Below, one piece after another: positions 45,916 to 54,018 of a stretch of DNA of 64,000 nucleotides. The stretch spans positions 62,001-126,000 of the forward strand of contig NZ_BDCM01000013.1 in NCBI RefSeq assembly GCF_001613505.1, given 5' to 3'. Source of the DNA: Nocardia mikamii NBRC 108933 (GTDB lineage Bacteria; Actinomycetota; Actinomycetes; Mycobacteriales; Mycobacteriaceae). The notes beneath the pieces were generated by a model. That model was not told the origin of the DNA, ran no database searches, and saw only the letters and a list, made by a program, of their open reading frames with translations. Positions within the stretch are counted from its first letter, which is position 1, and every line of letters starts with the position of its first letter. The position numbers were made by a program, and so were the translations under genes.

Positions 45916-47445
45916 TCACACCAGACCGCTGGGGTTTCGGCGCGAGCCCGGTTCCTGACTCGGCATCGCATTCGGCGGCACCGGATAGGGAATTCCCTTC
46001 CCGGCGGTGCCGAGCGCGATATTCGGCCCACATTGCGCCAGAGCGGCATCCGATTTCGGTGTCGGATCGGTAATTCGCGGCGGCACGGAATCGGGTGCCG
46101 AACCGAAATCGAAGGCCGAGGTCATATCGCCGGTGACGCTGCGGCGCCAGGCGGTCAAATTCGGCACGTCCGCACCGAAACGACGTTCCAGCAAACGCAA
46201 TTGCGAGGTGTGGTCGAACGTCTGCGAGGCAACCAGGCCGCCACGTGAATACGGCGAGATGACGAAACACGGGACGCGGTAACCCAATCCGATCGGGCCC
46301 GCGACACCCTTGGCGGCGGGTACCCGGCCGAGGTCCACGGTGAGGTACTCCCCGGGCGTGCCGGGCGGCGGGGTCGGCGGAGTCACGTGGTCGAAGAATC
46401 CGCCGTTCTCGTCGTAACTCACGATGAGCGCGGTCTTCTCCCAGACCTTGGGATTGGAGGTGAGGATGTCGAGCACCTGCATGATGCCCACCGCGCCCAA
46501 AGCCGGTGGCAGCGCGGGATGTTCGCAGTTGAGCAGCGTCGGGATCACCCACGACACCGAGGGCAGCCGGTCGGCGGCCACGTCCGCGGCGAAGTCCTGC
46601 GGATAGACCGGAGCCTTGCCGCGCTTGGCCAGCTCGGAATTCGGGTCCGCGGCCTGTGTGAAGCAGCCCATCATGCCGTCGAGGATCACCGACGAGATCG
46701 GGCCGACGTCGCGGTTGTTGTAGATCTTCCAGTCGACGCCGGCCTCGGACAGGTTCTCCGGGTAGGTGCGCCAGCTGAAGGCGTTCTGCGGGATCAGCGT
46801 CGGCGTCTCCACGAGCGGACCGCCGGCCAGACCGTCCGGGTCGATGGTGGCGGAGACCCAGTACAGCCGGTTCGGGTCGGTCGGGCCGAGGACCGAGCAG
46901 TGGTAGTGGTCGCAGAGGGTGAACGCATCGGCCAGCTCGTGGTGAATGGGGATATCGGCGCGGGTGTAATACCCCATGGCCGCCGGACCGTTGGCAGCGC
47001 CGACGCTGGCCACCGACATCGGCATCCAGCGGTCGTTGCGGCCGCCGTTCCACGCCTCGTGCATACCGCCCCAGGAATGATCGGGATCGTTGATGCATTC
47101 GCCGTCGAGTGTCGCGCCGCGCGTGGTGTCGAGCCGGAACGGGACGATGAACCCGTCGGCGGTGGGCCCGACGCCGGGTGCGTAGCCGTACTGCTTCCAC
47201 GCCGGCGAGGCATCGTCGAAACCCCTTACGCCGGACAGGGTTCCGAAGTAGTGGTCGAACGAGCGGTTCTCCTGCATGAGCAGGACGAAATGTTCGATGT
47301 CGCCGAGCCCGCCCATGCCCGCCGGGTCGGCCGCGTGCGCACGCTCGATGATCGGGTTCGCCCACGCGGCCAGCGCTCCGACCCCACCGGCCGCCATGGC
47401 CTTCGCCAGAAAATCGCGCCTCTTGATGCCGTCGAACAGACCCAT
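45916..47445 (-). CDS. Tat-exported phospholipase C-like phosphoesterase
   Basis: Secreted enzyme of the phosphoesterase family that includes mycobacterial PlcA-D and acid phosphatases; 509 residues. Tat signal: twin Arg in KRRDFLAKAMAAGGVGALA near residue 10, cleavage after AHA. Metal and catalytic motifs are HFVLLMQENRSFDHYFG, NDPDHSW, DHYHCSVLGPTDPNRLY, and SYDENGGFFDHVTPP. The C-terminal domain ends near SRRNPSGLV. ATG at 47445 gives a normal signal peptide; a better ribosome site (GGAAGG) is a little far upstream. Probably acts on phospholipids or phosphoesters outside the cell. Transcribed alone, before rpsA. Confidence 0.9.
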   Translation of the reverse strand: MGLFDGIKRRDFLAKAMAAGGVGALAAWANPIIERAHAADPAGMGGLGDIEHFVLLMQENRSFDHYFGTLSGVRGFDDASPAWKQYGYAPGVGPTADGFIVPFRLDTTRGATLDGECINDPDHSWGGMHEAWNGGRNDRWMPMSVASVGAANGPAAMGYYTRADIPIHHELADAFTLCDHYHCSVLGPTDPNRLYWVSATIDPDGLAGGPLVETPTLIPQNAFSWRTYPENLSEAGVDWKIYNNRDVGPISSVILDGMMGCFTQAADPNSELAKRGKAPVYPQDFAADVAADRLPSVSWVIPTLLNCEHPALPPALGAVGIMQVLDILTSNPKVWEKTALIVSYDENGGFFDHVTPPTPPPGTPGEYLTVDLGRVPAAKGVAGPIGLGYRVPCFVISPYSRGGLVASQTFDHTSQLRLLERRFGADVPNLTAWRRSVTGDMTSAFDFGSAPDSVPPRITDPTPKSDAALAQCGPNIALGTAGKGIPYPVPPNAMPSQEPGSRRNPSGLV

Positions 47446-47629
47446 GCCGGTGCCGAGACCTTCCGCGTCGGTGAAAACAACAGTGCCGGATGACAAGACC
47501 GCGTCAACCGGCAAGACCGTGCCGACTGACAGAGGACAGTGGCAGATCCTCGCCGAGAATAATGGACCGGCGGTAGCGACGCGATGGCGAGGCGGTGGCG
47601 ACGGGCTGAATGGACGGCCCGGAGATGGG

Positions 47630-47662
47630 CGAAGGCCCCGGTCCATCGGACCGGGGCCTTCG
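47630..47662 (-). terminator. Terminator downstream of rpsA
   Basis: A perfect 15-pair stem: CGAAGGCCCCGGTCC (47630-47644) with GGACCGGGGCCTTCG (47648-47662), loop ATC on the plus strand. It starts 16 bases after the rpsA stop codon. Confidence 0.85.
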
Positions 47663-47677
47663 TTTCAGCTCAGCGAA

Positions 47678-49189
47678 TTACGCGTTGCCGGACAGCTTCT
47701 CACGCAGCGCGGCGAGCTGCGCGTCGCTGGCCAGCGAACCACCGGCCGACTCCGAGGAGCTGGAGGACGAGCTCTGCGCGCCGCTCTCGGAGGAGTAGTT
47801 ACCGGAGGCACCGCCGTTGGCGGCCTCGGCGGCGGCGTCGGCCGCCATCTTCTCCATCTGAGCGGTGTGCATCTTGTGGCGACGCTCGGCCTCGGCGTAG
47901 CGGCCTTCCCACTCTTCCCGCTGCTTGTCGAAGCCCTCGAGCCATTCGTTGGTCTCGGGGTCGAAGCCCTCGGGGAAGATGTAGTTGCCCTGCTCGTCGT
48001 AGCTGTCGGCCATGCCGTACTTCGACGGGTCGAACTCGGCGTGGTAGTCCTCGTTCGCCTGCTTCAGCGACAGCGAGATCCGGCGACGCTCCAGGTCGAT
48101 GTCGATGACCTTGACCATCGCGTCGTCGCCCACGGCGACAACCTGGTCCGGCACCTCGACGTGGCGCTCGGCCAGCTCGGAGATGTGCACCAGGCCCTCG
48201 ATGCCCTCTTCGACGCGCACGAACGCACCGAACGGAACCAGCTTGGTGACCTTGCCGGGCACGATCTGGCCGATGGCGTGGGTACGGGCGAACTGACGCC
48301 ACGGGTCTTCCTGGGTGGCCTTGAGCGACAGCGAAACCCGCTCGCGGTCCAGGTCGACGTCGAGAACCTCGACGGTGACCTCCATGCCGACCTCGACGAC
48401 CTCGGACGGGTGGTCGATGTGCTTCCAGGACAGCTCGGAGACGTGCACCAGACCGTCGACGCCGCCGAGATCGACGAACGCGCCGAAGTTGACGATCGAG
48501 GACACGACGCCCTTGCGGACCTGGCCCTTCTGCAGCTGGTGCAGGAATTCGCTGCGGACCTCGGACTGGGTCTGCTCCAGCCAGGCGCGGCGGGACAGAA
48601 CCACGTTGTTGCGGTTCTTGTCCAGCTCGATGATCTTGGCCTCGATCTCCTTGCCGACGTACGGCTGCAGATCGCGGACGCGGCGCATCTCGACCAGGGA
48701 CGCCGGGAGGAAGCCGCGCAGGCCGATGTCCAGGATCAGACCACCCTTGACGACCTCGATGACGGTGCCCTTGACGGCCTCGTCCTTCTCCTTGAGCTCC
48801 TCGATGGTGCCCCACGCACGCTCGTACTGAGCCCGCTTCTTCGACAGGATCAGGCGGCCTTCCTTGTCCTCCTTGGTGAGAACGAGGGCCTCGACCTCAT
48901 CGCCCACGGAAACGACCTCGGCCGGGTCGACATCGTGTTTGATGGACAGTTCGCGGGAAGGGATGACGCCTTCGGTCTTGTAACCGATGTCGAGCAGAAC
49001 CTCGTCGCGGTCGACCTTGACGATCGTGCCTTCGACGATATCTCCGTCGTTGAAGTACTTGATCGTCTTGTCGATGGCGGCGAGGAAGTCCTCGGCGGAG
49101 CCGATGTCGTTGACGGCTACCTGCGGCGAGGTGACGGTGGTGGGCATATGTTGGGTTGCTCCGGACGGATTGTGGTCGGTAGTGGACAT
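47678..49189 (-). CDS. rpsA: 30S ribosomal protein S1
   Basis: RNA-binding ribosomal protein, 503 residues with four S1 OB-fold repeats (about 45-115, 130-195, 215-285, 300-370), matching the mycobacterial S1. Signature RGFLPASLVEMRRVRDLQPYVG, GAFVDLGGVDGLVHVSE, and GAFVRVEEGIEGLVHISELAERH. The tail after about 440 is acidic then Ser/Gly-rich, ending GGSLASDAQLAALREKLSGNA. Two starts possible: ATG at 49189 (weak GAG at six bases) or ATG at 49147 matching the M. tuberculosis N-terminus with GGAG upstream. A short hairpin precedes the first. It lies in the conserved polA-rpsA-coaE order, with about 14 kb inserted before polA. Confidence 0.97.
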   Translation of the reverse strand: MSTTDHNPSGATQHMPTTVTSPQVAVNDIGSAEDFLAAIDKTIKYFNDGDIVEGTIVKVDRDEVLLDIGYKTEGVIPSRELSIKHDVDPAEVVSVGDEVEALVLTKEDKEGRLILSKKRAQYERAWGTIEELKEKDEAVKGTVIEVVKGGLILDIGLRGFLPASLVEMRRVRDLQPYVGKEIEAKIIELDKNRNNVVLSRRAWLEQTQSEVRSEFLHQLQKGQVRKGVVSSIVNFGAFVDLGGVDGLVHVSELSWKHIDHPSEVVEVGMEVTVEVLDVDLDRERVSLSLKATQEDPWRQFARTHAIGQIVPGKVTKLVPFGAFVRVEEGIEGLVHISELAERHVEVPDQVVAVGDDAMVKVIDIDLERRRISLSLKQANEDYHAEFDPSKYGMADSYDEQGNYIFPEGFDPETNEWLEGFDKQREEWEGRYAEAERRHKMHTAQMEKMAADAAAEAANGGASGNYSSESGAQSSSSSSSESAGGSLASDAQLAALREKLSGNA

Positions 49190-49205
49190 TGGAACTCTCG
49201 GTTTT

Positions 49206-49221
49206 GCTGTGAAGTCACAGC
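49206..49221 (-). promoter_or_regulatory. Dyad / short hairpin at the rpsA translation start
   Basis: GCTGTGA-AG-TCACAGC is a perfect inverted repeat; in the mRNA it folds as a six-pair stem with a four-base loop, 16 bases before the 49189 start codon. The next 100 bases upstream contain four more CACAGC copies (near 49245, 49264, 49296, 49315). Could sequester or present the ribosome site, for example for S1 autoregulation; inference only. Confidence 0.4.
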
Positions 49222-49621
49222 GGTGGAACTACGTTGACGGCCATGCACAGCACATCGCTGCGACACAGCACAACGCTGTACTCACTGCAGAAACTCACAG
49301 CACCGGCTGCGAAATCACAGCCCGCGGGCGACTTCCGAAATCCGTAACCCCTGCGCCCGGTACCGAGCGCTACAGTACCGACAGCGGCTACGCAAATGCC
49401 GAAGACACTCGCGGGAAACAGCGTACGCGACGTGAGTTACGCCAAGCAAACACGGGTCCCCGCCCGCATCATGATCATACGTCCGCACCGAACACCCTTC
49501 CCGCACAGTGTGGTACCCGTCACGGCCGGGACGTGATCACCCCGCTCGCGAGCACCCCGGCGGGCACCTCCCGACGGCGTCCGCGAGGGCCCGCGGTCAG
49601 CGGTGCCATACGCTGCGAACC
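49222..49621. other. Intergenic region between rpsA and a methyltransferase
   Basis: About 400 bases shared by divergent genes. The part next to rpsA has repeated CACAGC words; the rest has no gene and is probably the promoter region of rpsA and of the methyltransferase. No hairpin terminator or known riboswitch seen. Confidence 0.45.
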
Positions 49622-50503
49622 ATGTCCGACGACCCGCATCCGGCCCTCCTCGACGACGCTCGCCACGCCCAGGCCAACGCCCTGCTCGGCACCGCGCGGG
49701 TGACCCGCGCGAGCGTCGGCTCGGCCGCCAGCGAGCGCGCCAACCGGCGCTGGTGGGATGCCGACGCCGCGCAGTACCACGAGACCCACGCCGATTTCCT
49801 GGGCGTCGACTCCGAGGCCGGAGAATTCGTCTGGTGCCCGGAGGGCTTGCACGAAGGCGACTGGCATCTGCTGGGCGAGGTCGCCGGGCGGCGGGTGCTC
49901 GAGATCGGCTGCGGATCGGCGCCGTGTTCGCGCTGGCTCGCCGGCCAGGGTGCGCATCCGGTCGGACTGGATCTGTCGCGGGCGATGCTCGACCGCGGAC
50001 TCGCCGCCATGGCGCGCGGCGGACCGCGGGTGCCACTGGTGCAGGCCGGCGCCGAGTCGCTGCCGTTCGCGGACGAATCGTTCGATCTGGCCTGTTCGGC
50101 GTTCGGCGCGATCCCGTTCGTCGCCGATGCCGCCCAGGTGATGCGGGAGGTGGCCCGGGTGCTGCGGCCGGGCGGGCGCTGGGTGTTCTCCGTGAATCAC
50201 CCGATGCGGTGGATCTTCCCCGACGATCCGGGCCCGGACGGACTGCGCGCCACGATCCCCTATTTCGACCGGACGCCCTACGTCGAGGTCGACGCCGACG
50301 ACGAACCGATCTACGTCGAACATCACCGCACGATCGGCGATCGGGTCCGCGACATCGTCGGCGCGGGCCTGATCCTGCTCGACATCGTCGAACCCGAATG
50401 GCCGGAGTGGCTCGAGCGCGAATGGGGTCAGTGGAGCCCGTTGCGCGGTGAGATCTTCCCCGGCACAGCCATTTTCGTTACCGAGAAGCCGTCGCGGCAT
50501 TAG
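49622..50503 (+). CDS. Class I SAM-dependent methyltransferase
   Basis: Methyltransferase of 293 residues. Motif I VLEIGCGSAPCSRWLA, post-I GLDLSRAML, motif II DLACSAFGAIPFVAD, motif III EVARVLRPGGRWVFSVNHP. It has an N-terminal extension of about 80 residues before the SAM domain that includes RRWWDADAAQYHETHADFLG, typical of a mycobacterial type near rpsA. ATG at 49622 chosen as the first with this conserved start. Substrate unknown. Its 3' end overlaps the next convergent gene by 26 bases. Confidence 0.85.
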   Translation: MSDDPHPALLDDARHAQANALLGTARVTRASVGSAASERANRRWWDADAAQYHETHADFLGVDSEAGEFVWCPEGLHEGDWHLLGEVAGRRVLEIGCGSAPCSRWLAGQGAHPVGLDLSRAMLDRGLAAMARGGPRVPLVQAGAESLPFADESFDLACSAFGAIPFVADAAQVMREVARVLRPGGRWVFSVNHPMRWIFPDDPGPDGLRATIPYFDRTPYVEVDADDEPIYVEHHRTIGDRVRDIVGAGLILLDIVEPEWPEWLEREWGQWSPLRGEIFPGTAIFVTEKPSRH

Positions 50504-51272
50504 CCCGCGCGGCTCGCGGCAGCGGCGGCGGCGCCACCGCCGCCTTGCCGTCGGATACCGAGGTCTGCGCGGGAATGGGCGTGGTCTTGCCGGGATCCGG
50601 CTTGGCCACCGGCGTGGCGGATGCCGCGGCGGGTTCCGTCTTACCCGTGGGCGCCGCCTTACCGGTCGACGCCTCCGCGCCGCTCGGGCCCGGGAACGGC
50701 GGCAGCGCCGCGAACCGCGGATCGATGCGCGCGGTCCGGCTGACGTGGGTGATCCAGCGCCGCGCGCGGGTCAGCGGATGGTCCGGGAACTGCGGATCCC
50801 AGCGCGCGTCGTCGGCGATGTTGTAGGGCAGCTTGCCCTTGACCTCGGGCGCGTACGGATGCGGCGGGAACATGTTCGCGAAGCCGACCTTCGGCACGAC
50901 CGCGGCCTCGCGGACGCCGGACCGGCCGGTTTCGGGGCACATGATCTTCACGATCGCGCTGCACCCGGCCTTGGGCACGACGATTCCGGCGGTGAAGCCC
51001 AGTCCCGTCGCCTGATCGGCCAGCGGGAACTTCTCCAGCCGCAGCAGGGCCGGCTGGGAGTCCACGCTGATGGCATGTGCCTCGATCAGGCAGCCGAACT
51101 CGGCCTGCAGTTCGGTGAGGCGGCGGCGCAACGTGTCGATGTCGGACAGCGGGGCGGGTAAGTCCGGTACCAGATCGATATAGCTCAGCGTGATGATGTC
51201 ACGGGTGGCCGGATTCCCCCACGTGGTCTGGTCAAGCTGCTGCAGTCCCCCGGTTTCGAACACGATTGGCAC
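50478..51272 (-). CDS. Conserved-looking protein of unknown function, 264 aa, Pro/Ala-rich tail
   Basis: Not recognised. Residues 1-190 look folded: a mixed sequence with a conserved-looking ITLSYIDLVPDLPAPLSDIDTLRRRL and a CSAIVKIMCPETGRSG region with two Cys. Residues about 195-264 are Pro, Ala, Lys and Thr-rich (PTGKTEPAAASATPVAKPDPGKT), probably disordered. No signal peptide or membrane helix. Overlaps the methyltransferase gene tail to tail by 26 bases. Codon use is like its neighbours, so real. Confidence 0.68.
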   Translation of the reverse strand: MPIVFETGGLQQLDQTTWGNPATRDIITLSYIDLVPDLPAPLSDIDTLRRRLTELQAEFGCLIEAHAISVDSQPALLRLEKFPLADQATGLGFTAGIVVPKAGCSAIVKIMCPETGRSGVREAAVVPKVGFANMFPPHPYAPEVKGKLPYNIADDARWDPQFPDHPLTRARRWITHVSRTARIDPRFAALPPFPGPSGAEASTGKAAPTGKTEPAAASATPVAKPDPGKTTPIPAQTSVSDGKAAVAPPPLPRAARANAATASR

Positions 51273-51381
51273 GCCACCAAGCTACCCATTCGTGACCTTT
51301 TCGCACTTCCTGGGGCGTTTTGTGTTCAAGGCGTGACCACCTGGTAATAAATACCGGACGAAACGGGTGTCAGGTTTGTTT

Positions 51382-51561
51382 TTATTCGGGGGTCTCCCCG
51401 GCCCGCCGCGGGGAGCGCCCCACCTGATCGAGCGCCATCCGCAGGGCGTACTCGATCTGAGCGTTGATGCTGCGCAGGTCGTCGGCCGCCCACTTGGCTA
51501 TCGCCTCGTGGACGGCCGGATCGAGCCGGACGAGCACCTTCTTGGGCTCGCGCTTGGCCAT
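51382..51561 (-). CDS. Arc-like ribbon-helix-helix protein, coupled to SPFH gene
   Basis: Small protein of 59 residues with an Arc/MetJ-type pattern: KKVLVRLDPAVHEAIAKWAADDLRSINAQIEYALRMAL. The first part is a short beta-strand (VLVRLD) for DNA contact and the rest two helices for dimerisation. Its ATG overlaps the stop of the SPFH gene (TGATG), so the two are translated together. It may repress its own operon through palindromes over the SPFH ribosome site, or bind elsewhere. No toxin gene next to it. Confidence 0.75.
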   Translation of the reverse strand: MAKREPKKVLVRLDPAVHEAIAKWAADDLRSINAQIEYALRMALDQVGRSPRRAGETPE

Positions 51562-52499
51562 CAGGAGTAGAGCGTTCCGGTGTTGACGACCGGCTGGGCG
51601 GACCGATCGCCACACAGCACCACCAGCAGATTCGACACCATCGACGCCCGCCGCTCCTCGTCCAGGTCGACCATGCCCTCCTCGGTGAGCCGCTGCAGCG
51701 CCATGCCCACCATGCCGACCGCACCTTCCACGATGCGGCTGCGCGCGGCCACCACCTGCGCGGCCTGCTGGCGGACCAGCATCGACTGGGCGATCTCCGG
51801 CGCGTACGCCAGGTGCGTGATGCGCGCCTCGAGAATCTCGATACCCGCGAGCGCGGTGCGCTCGCGCAGTTCCGTGGTCAGTTCCTCCGCGACCTCGGCG
51901 CCGTTGCGCAGGCTGGTCGGAGCCGGGTCGCCGGCCCCCGCGAGAGCGGGCGTCACCGCCACGGCCGCGGGCAGCACATCGGGGGCGGCGTCGTAGGGGT
52001 GCACGGTGGCCAGGTGCCGGACCGCGGCCTCGGACTGGGTCTGCACGTACTCCTCGTAGTCGTCGACGGCGAAGGCGGATTTGAAGCTGTCCACGACCCG
52101 GTAGACCACCACGGCGGCGATCTCCACCGGATTACCGTCGAAATCGTTGACCTTCAACTTCTGCGTCTCGAAGTTGCGGACCCGCAACGAGATTCGCCGC
52201 CTGGTGGTCAGCGGCAGGGTCCAGAAGAAGCCCGCGTCGGCGACCGAGCCGACGTAGCGGCCGAAGAACTGCAGCACCTTGGCCTCGTTCGGGCCGACCG
52301 TGGTGAGCCCGGTCAGCAGGATCACCGCGACCGCGAGGATCACATAGCCCGCGACCGCTCCGATCGCCGCACCGGCACCCCCGCCCGAACCGGCGGCACT
52401 GGAGGCGGCGACCCCGCCGATCAGTCCGGCGGTGCCGACCACCAGCAGCACCAACAGCATCAAGAACCCGTTCAGCCGGAAGGCCGGACGCAGCGACAT
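51561..52499 (-). CDS. SPFH/band 7 (stomatin/prohibitin-like) membrane protein
   Basis: Membrane scaffold of 312 residues. Two N-terminal hydrophobic helices (FLMLLVLLVVGTAGLIGG and GYVILAVAVILLTGL) are followed by the SPFH domain (about 60-250) with GPNEAKVLQFFGRYVGSV, TRRRISLRVRNFETQKLKVNDFDGNPVEIAAVVVYRV and VEGAVGMVGMALQRL. The C-terminus includes coiled helices. ATG at 52499 follows GGGAGGATGTC. Proteins of this type shape membrane microdomains or assist proteases. It forms a two-gene unit with the Arc-like protein and has a palindromic site at its ribosome site. Confidence 0.88.
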   Translation of the reverse strand: MSLRPAFRLNGFLMLLVLLVVGTAGLIGGVAASSAAGSGGGAGAAIGAVAGYVILAVAVILLTGLTTVGPNEAKVLQFFGRYVGSVADAGFFWTLPLTTRRRISLRVRNFETQKLKVNDFDGNPVEIAAVVVYRVVDSFKSAFAVDDYEEYVQTQSEAAVRHLATVHPYDAAPDVLPAAVAVTPALAGAGDPAPTSLRNGAEVAEELTTELRERTALAGIEILEARITHLAYAPEIAQSMLVRQQAAQVVAARSRIVEGAVGMVGMALQRLTEEGMVDLDEERRASMVSNLLVVLCGDRSAQPVVNTGTLYS

Positions 52500-52509
52500 G
52501 ACATCCTCC

Positions 52510-52529
52510 CAATATTGAAGTGATATCAC
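52510..52529. promoter_or_regulatory. Pair of palindromes over the SPFH ribosome site
   Basis: CAATATTG (52510-52517) and GTGATATCAC (52520-52529) are perfect palindromes two bases apart. The first touches the GGGAGG ribosome site and lies about ten bases before the SPFH start codon. Likely an operator, possibly of the Arc-like protein encoded downstream. Confidence 0.5.
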
Positions 52530-52582
52530 GACGATAGCGCAGCGATACTCCCGGCGACAAGGGGCCGGGTCGCCGGAGCAGC

Positions 52583-53947
52583 TCAGGCGGGCCGGATGTT
52601 GCGGTTGAAACGGAACAGGTTGGCCGGGTCGTATTCGGACTTCAGCGCTTGCAGCCGGTCGTACGTCGGCGCGGCGTATCCGGCGCGGGTCTGGTTCTCG
52701 TCGGCCCACTCCCCGGCGCCGTACAGGAAGTTCAGATTGTGGCCGATCGTCCACGGCGCCAACGTCTTCGCGACCAGGTCGTGGTAGCCGCGCAGATCCG
52801 GGCCGTCCGAGTTCGGCATCGTGATGACGCGCGCGTTGTATTCGGCCTCCCGGTGATCCATCGCGATACCCGCCGGACCGGGACGGCGCAGCGCACCGCC
52901 GAGATGCCGGAAGCCCGCCACCGCCGCGACCGGCGCCTCGGGGCCGGTGACATCGAGGAAGGCCGCCGCCGCGTCCGCGGTCAGATCCGACAGCAGGGCA
53001 TTGGTCGCGGTATAGGCGTGCGGGAAGCTCGGGTCGCGGTAGATGCCGTGCGTGTCGCGATAGGGCATAGTCCGCAGGTCGTCGGCGATCCGGGCACCCA
53101 CCTCGCGCAGCGGCCGGACCAGCCGCTCACCGTCGGCCGCCGACCCGGTGAAGGCGATGTTGACGGTGGCCAGGTAGCGCCCGCGCAGCGGTTCCGGAAT
53201 CGCCGGGACGTCGGGCATCGTCATCATGGTGATCGCCGAGGTCATCTCCTCGGGAACCTCGGCGGTCCACTGCCGCCAGGCCTCGAGCGCGGGTTCGACC
53301 AGCGGGGTGTCGAAGGTGAGCTGTCCGCCGTAGACCTCGGTGATCGGGAACAGTTCGAGCTCCATGCCGGTGACCACACCGAAGTTGCCGCCGGACCCCA
53401 GTGCGGCACCGAACAATTCGTCACCGGGGGTGAGGCGGCGCAGCCGTCCGTCGGCCGTCACCAGTTCCAGGACGCGGACGTGGTCGGCGGCGTAGCCGAA
53501 GGTGCGCGCCAGAATGCCGAGTCCGCCACCCAGGTGATAACCGACCACACCGACCGAGGGCGAGGAGCCGTTCAGCGGCGCCAGATTGTGCGCGACCGCC
53601 GCCGCGATCAGTGCCTCGGCCTGCACACCGGCGGCCACCCAGGCGGTGCGGGCTTCCGGATCGACGCGCACGTCGGTCATCCGGCGCGTGCTGATCAGCA
53701 CACCGCCCGCGGCCGGCACGGAGAGCCCATGCCCGGTCGCCTGGACCGCGACGGGCAGCCCGTGCCGGGCGGCGAATTCCACGGCCGCGCGCACATCCTC
53801 GGCGTGGACCGCGCCGACGACCAGGTCCGGCCGGTGCGTGTAGGCGGTCTGGAAGCCGGAGACCTCGGCGTCGTAGCCGTCCGCACCCGGTCGGAAGACC
53901 GGGCCGGTGACGGTGGGCAGTTCGGCGGGGAAGGTCGAGTTCGTCAT
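52583..53947 (-). CDS. FAD-linked oxidoreductase with berberine-bridge (BBE) domain
   Basis: Oxidase of 454 residues in the VAO/BBE family. FAD_binding_4 N-domain contains the flavinylation histidine His73 in ATGHGLSVP; the stretch that normally gives a second covalent link through Cys has Ser129 (GSSPSVGVVGYHLGGGLG), so flavin attachment is probably single or absent. The C-terminal BBE segment ends with RLQALKSEYDPANLFRFNRNIRPA. ATG at 53947 is divergent from a LysR gene with 71 bases between, so probably regulated by it. Substrate is not evident; sugars and aromatic alcohols are common in this family. Confidence 0.9.
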   Translation of the reverse strand: MTNSTFPAELPTVTGPVFRPGADGYDAEVSGFQTAYTHRPDLVVGAVHAEDVRAAVEFAARHGLPVAVQATGHGLSVPAAGGVLISTRRMTDVRVDPEARTAWVAAGVQAEALIAAAVAHNLAPLNGSSPSVGVVGYHLGGGLGILARTFGYAADHVRVLELVTADGRLRRLTPGDELFGAALGSGGNFGVVTGMELELFPITEVYGGQLTFDTPLVEPALEAWRQWTAEVPEEMTSAITMMTMPDVPAIPEPLRGRYLATVNIAFTGSAADGERLVRPLREVGARIADDLRTMPYRDTHGIYRDPSFPHAYTATNALLSDLTADAAAAFLDVTGPEAPVAAVAGFRHLGGALRRPGPAGIAMDHREAEYNARVITMPNSDGPDLRGYHDLVAKTLAPWTIGHNLNFLYGAGEWADENQTRAGYAAPTYDRLQALKSEYDPANLFRFNRNIRPA

Positions 53948-53973
53948 GTCCTGAACTCTGCCGCCGCGCGAAT

Positions 53974-53999
53974 GAGAAGTAAAACAGATAGTTCTTCTC
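53974..53999. promoter_or_regulatory. Candidate LysR binding site between oxidase and LysR genes
   Basis: GAGAAG (53974-53979) and CTTCTC (53994-53999) are a perfect inverted repeat with a 14-base AT-rich spacer, in the 71-base divergent gap. Half-site size and placement fit LysR-type regulation of the oxidase. Confidence 0.5.
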
Positions 54000-54018
54000 G
54001 ATACTAGAATGAACAGTT

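Noticed and set aside
49206..49221. A CRP-type site at rpsA (TGTGA...TCACA).
   Set aside because: The spacer is two bases, not six, so it does not fit a CRP dimer; kept only as a possible RNA hairpin.
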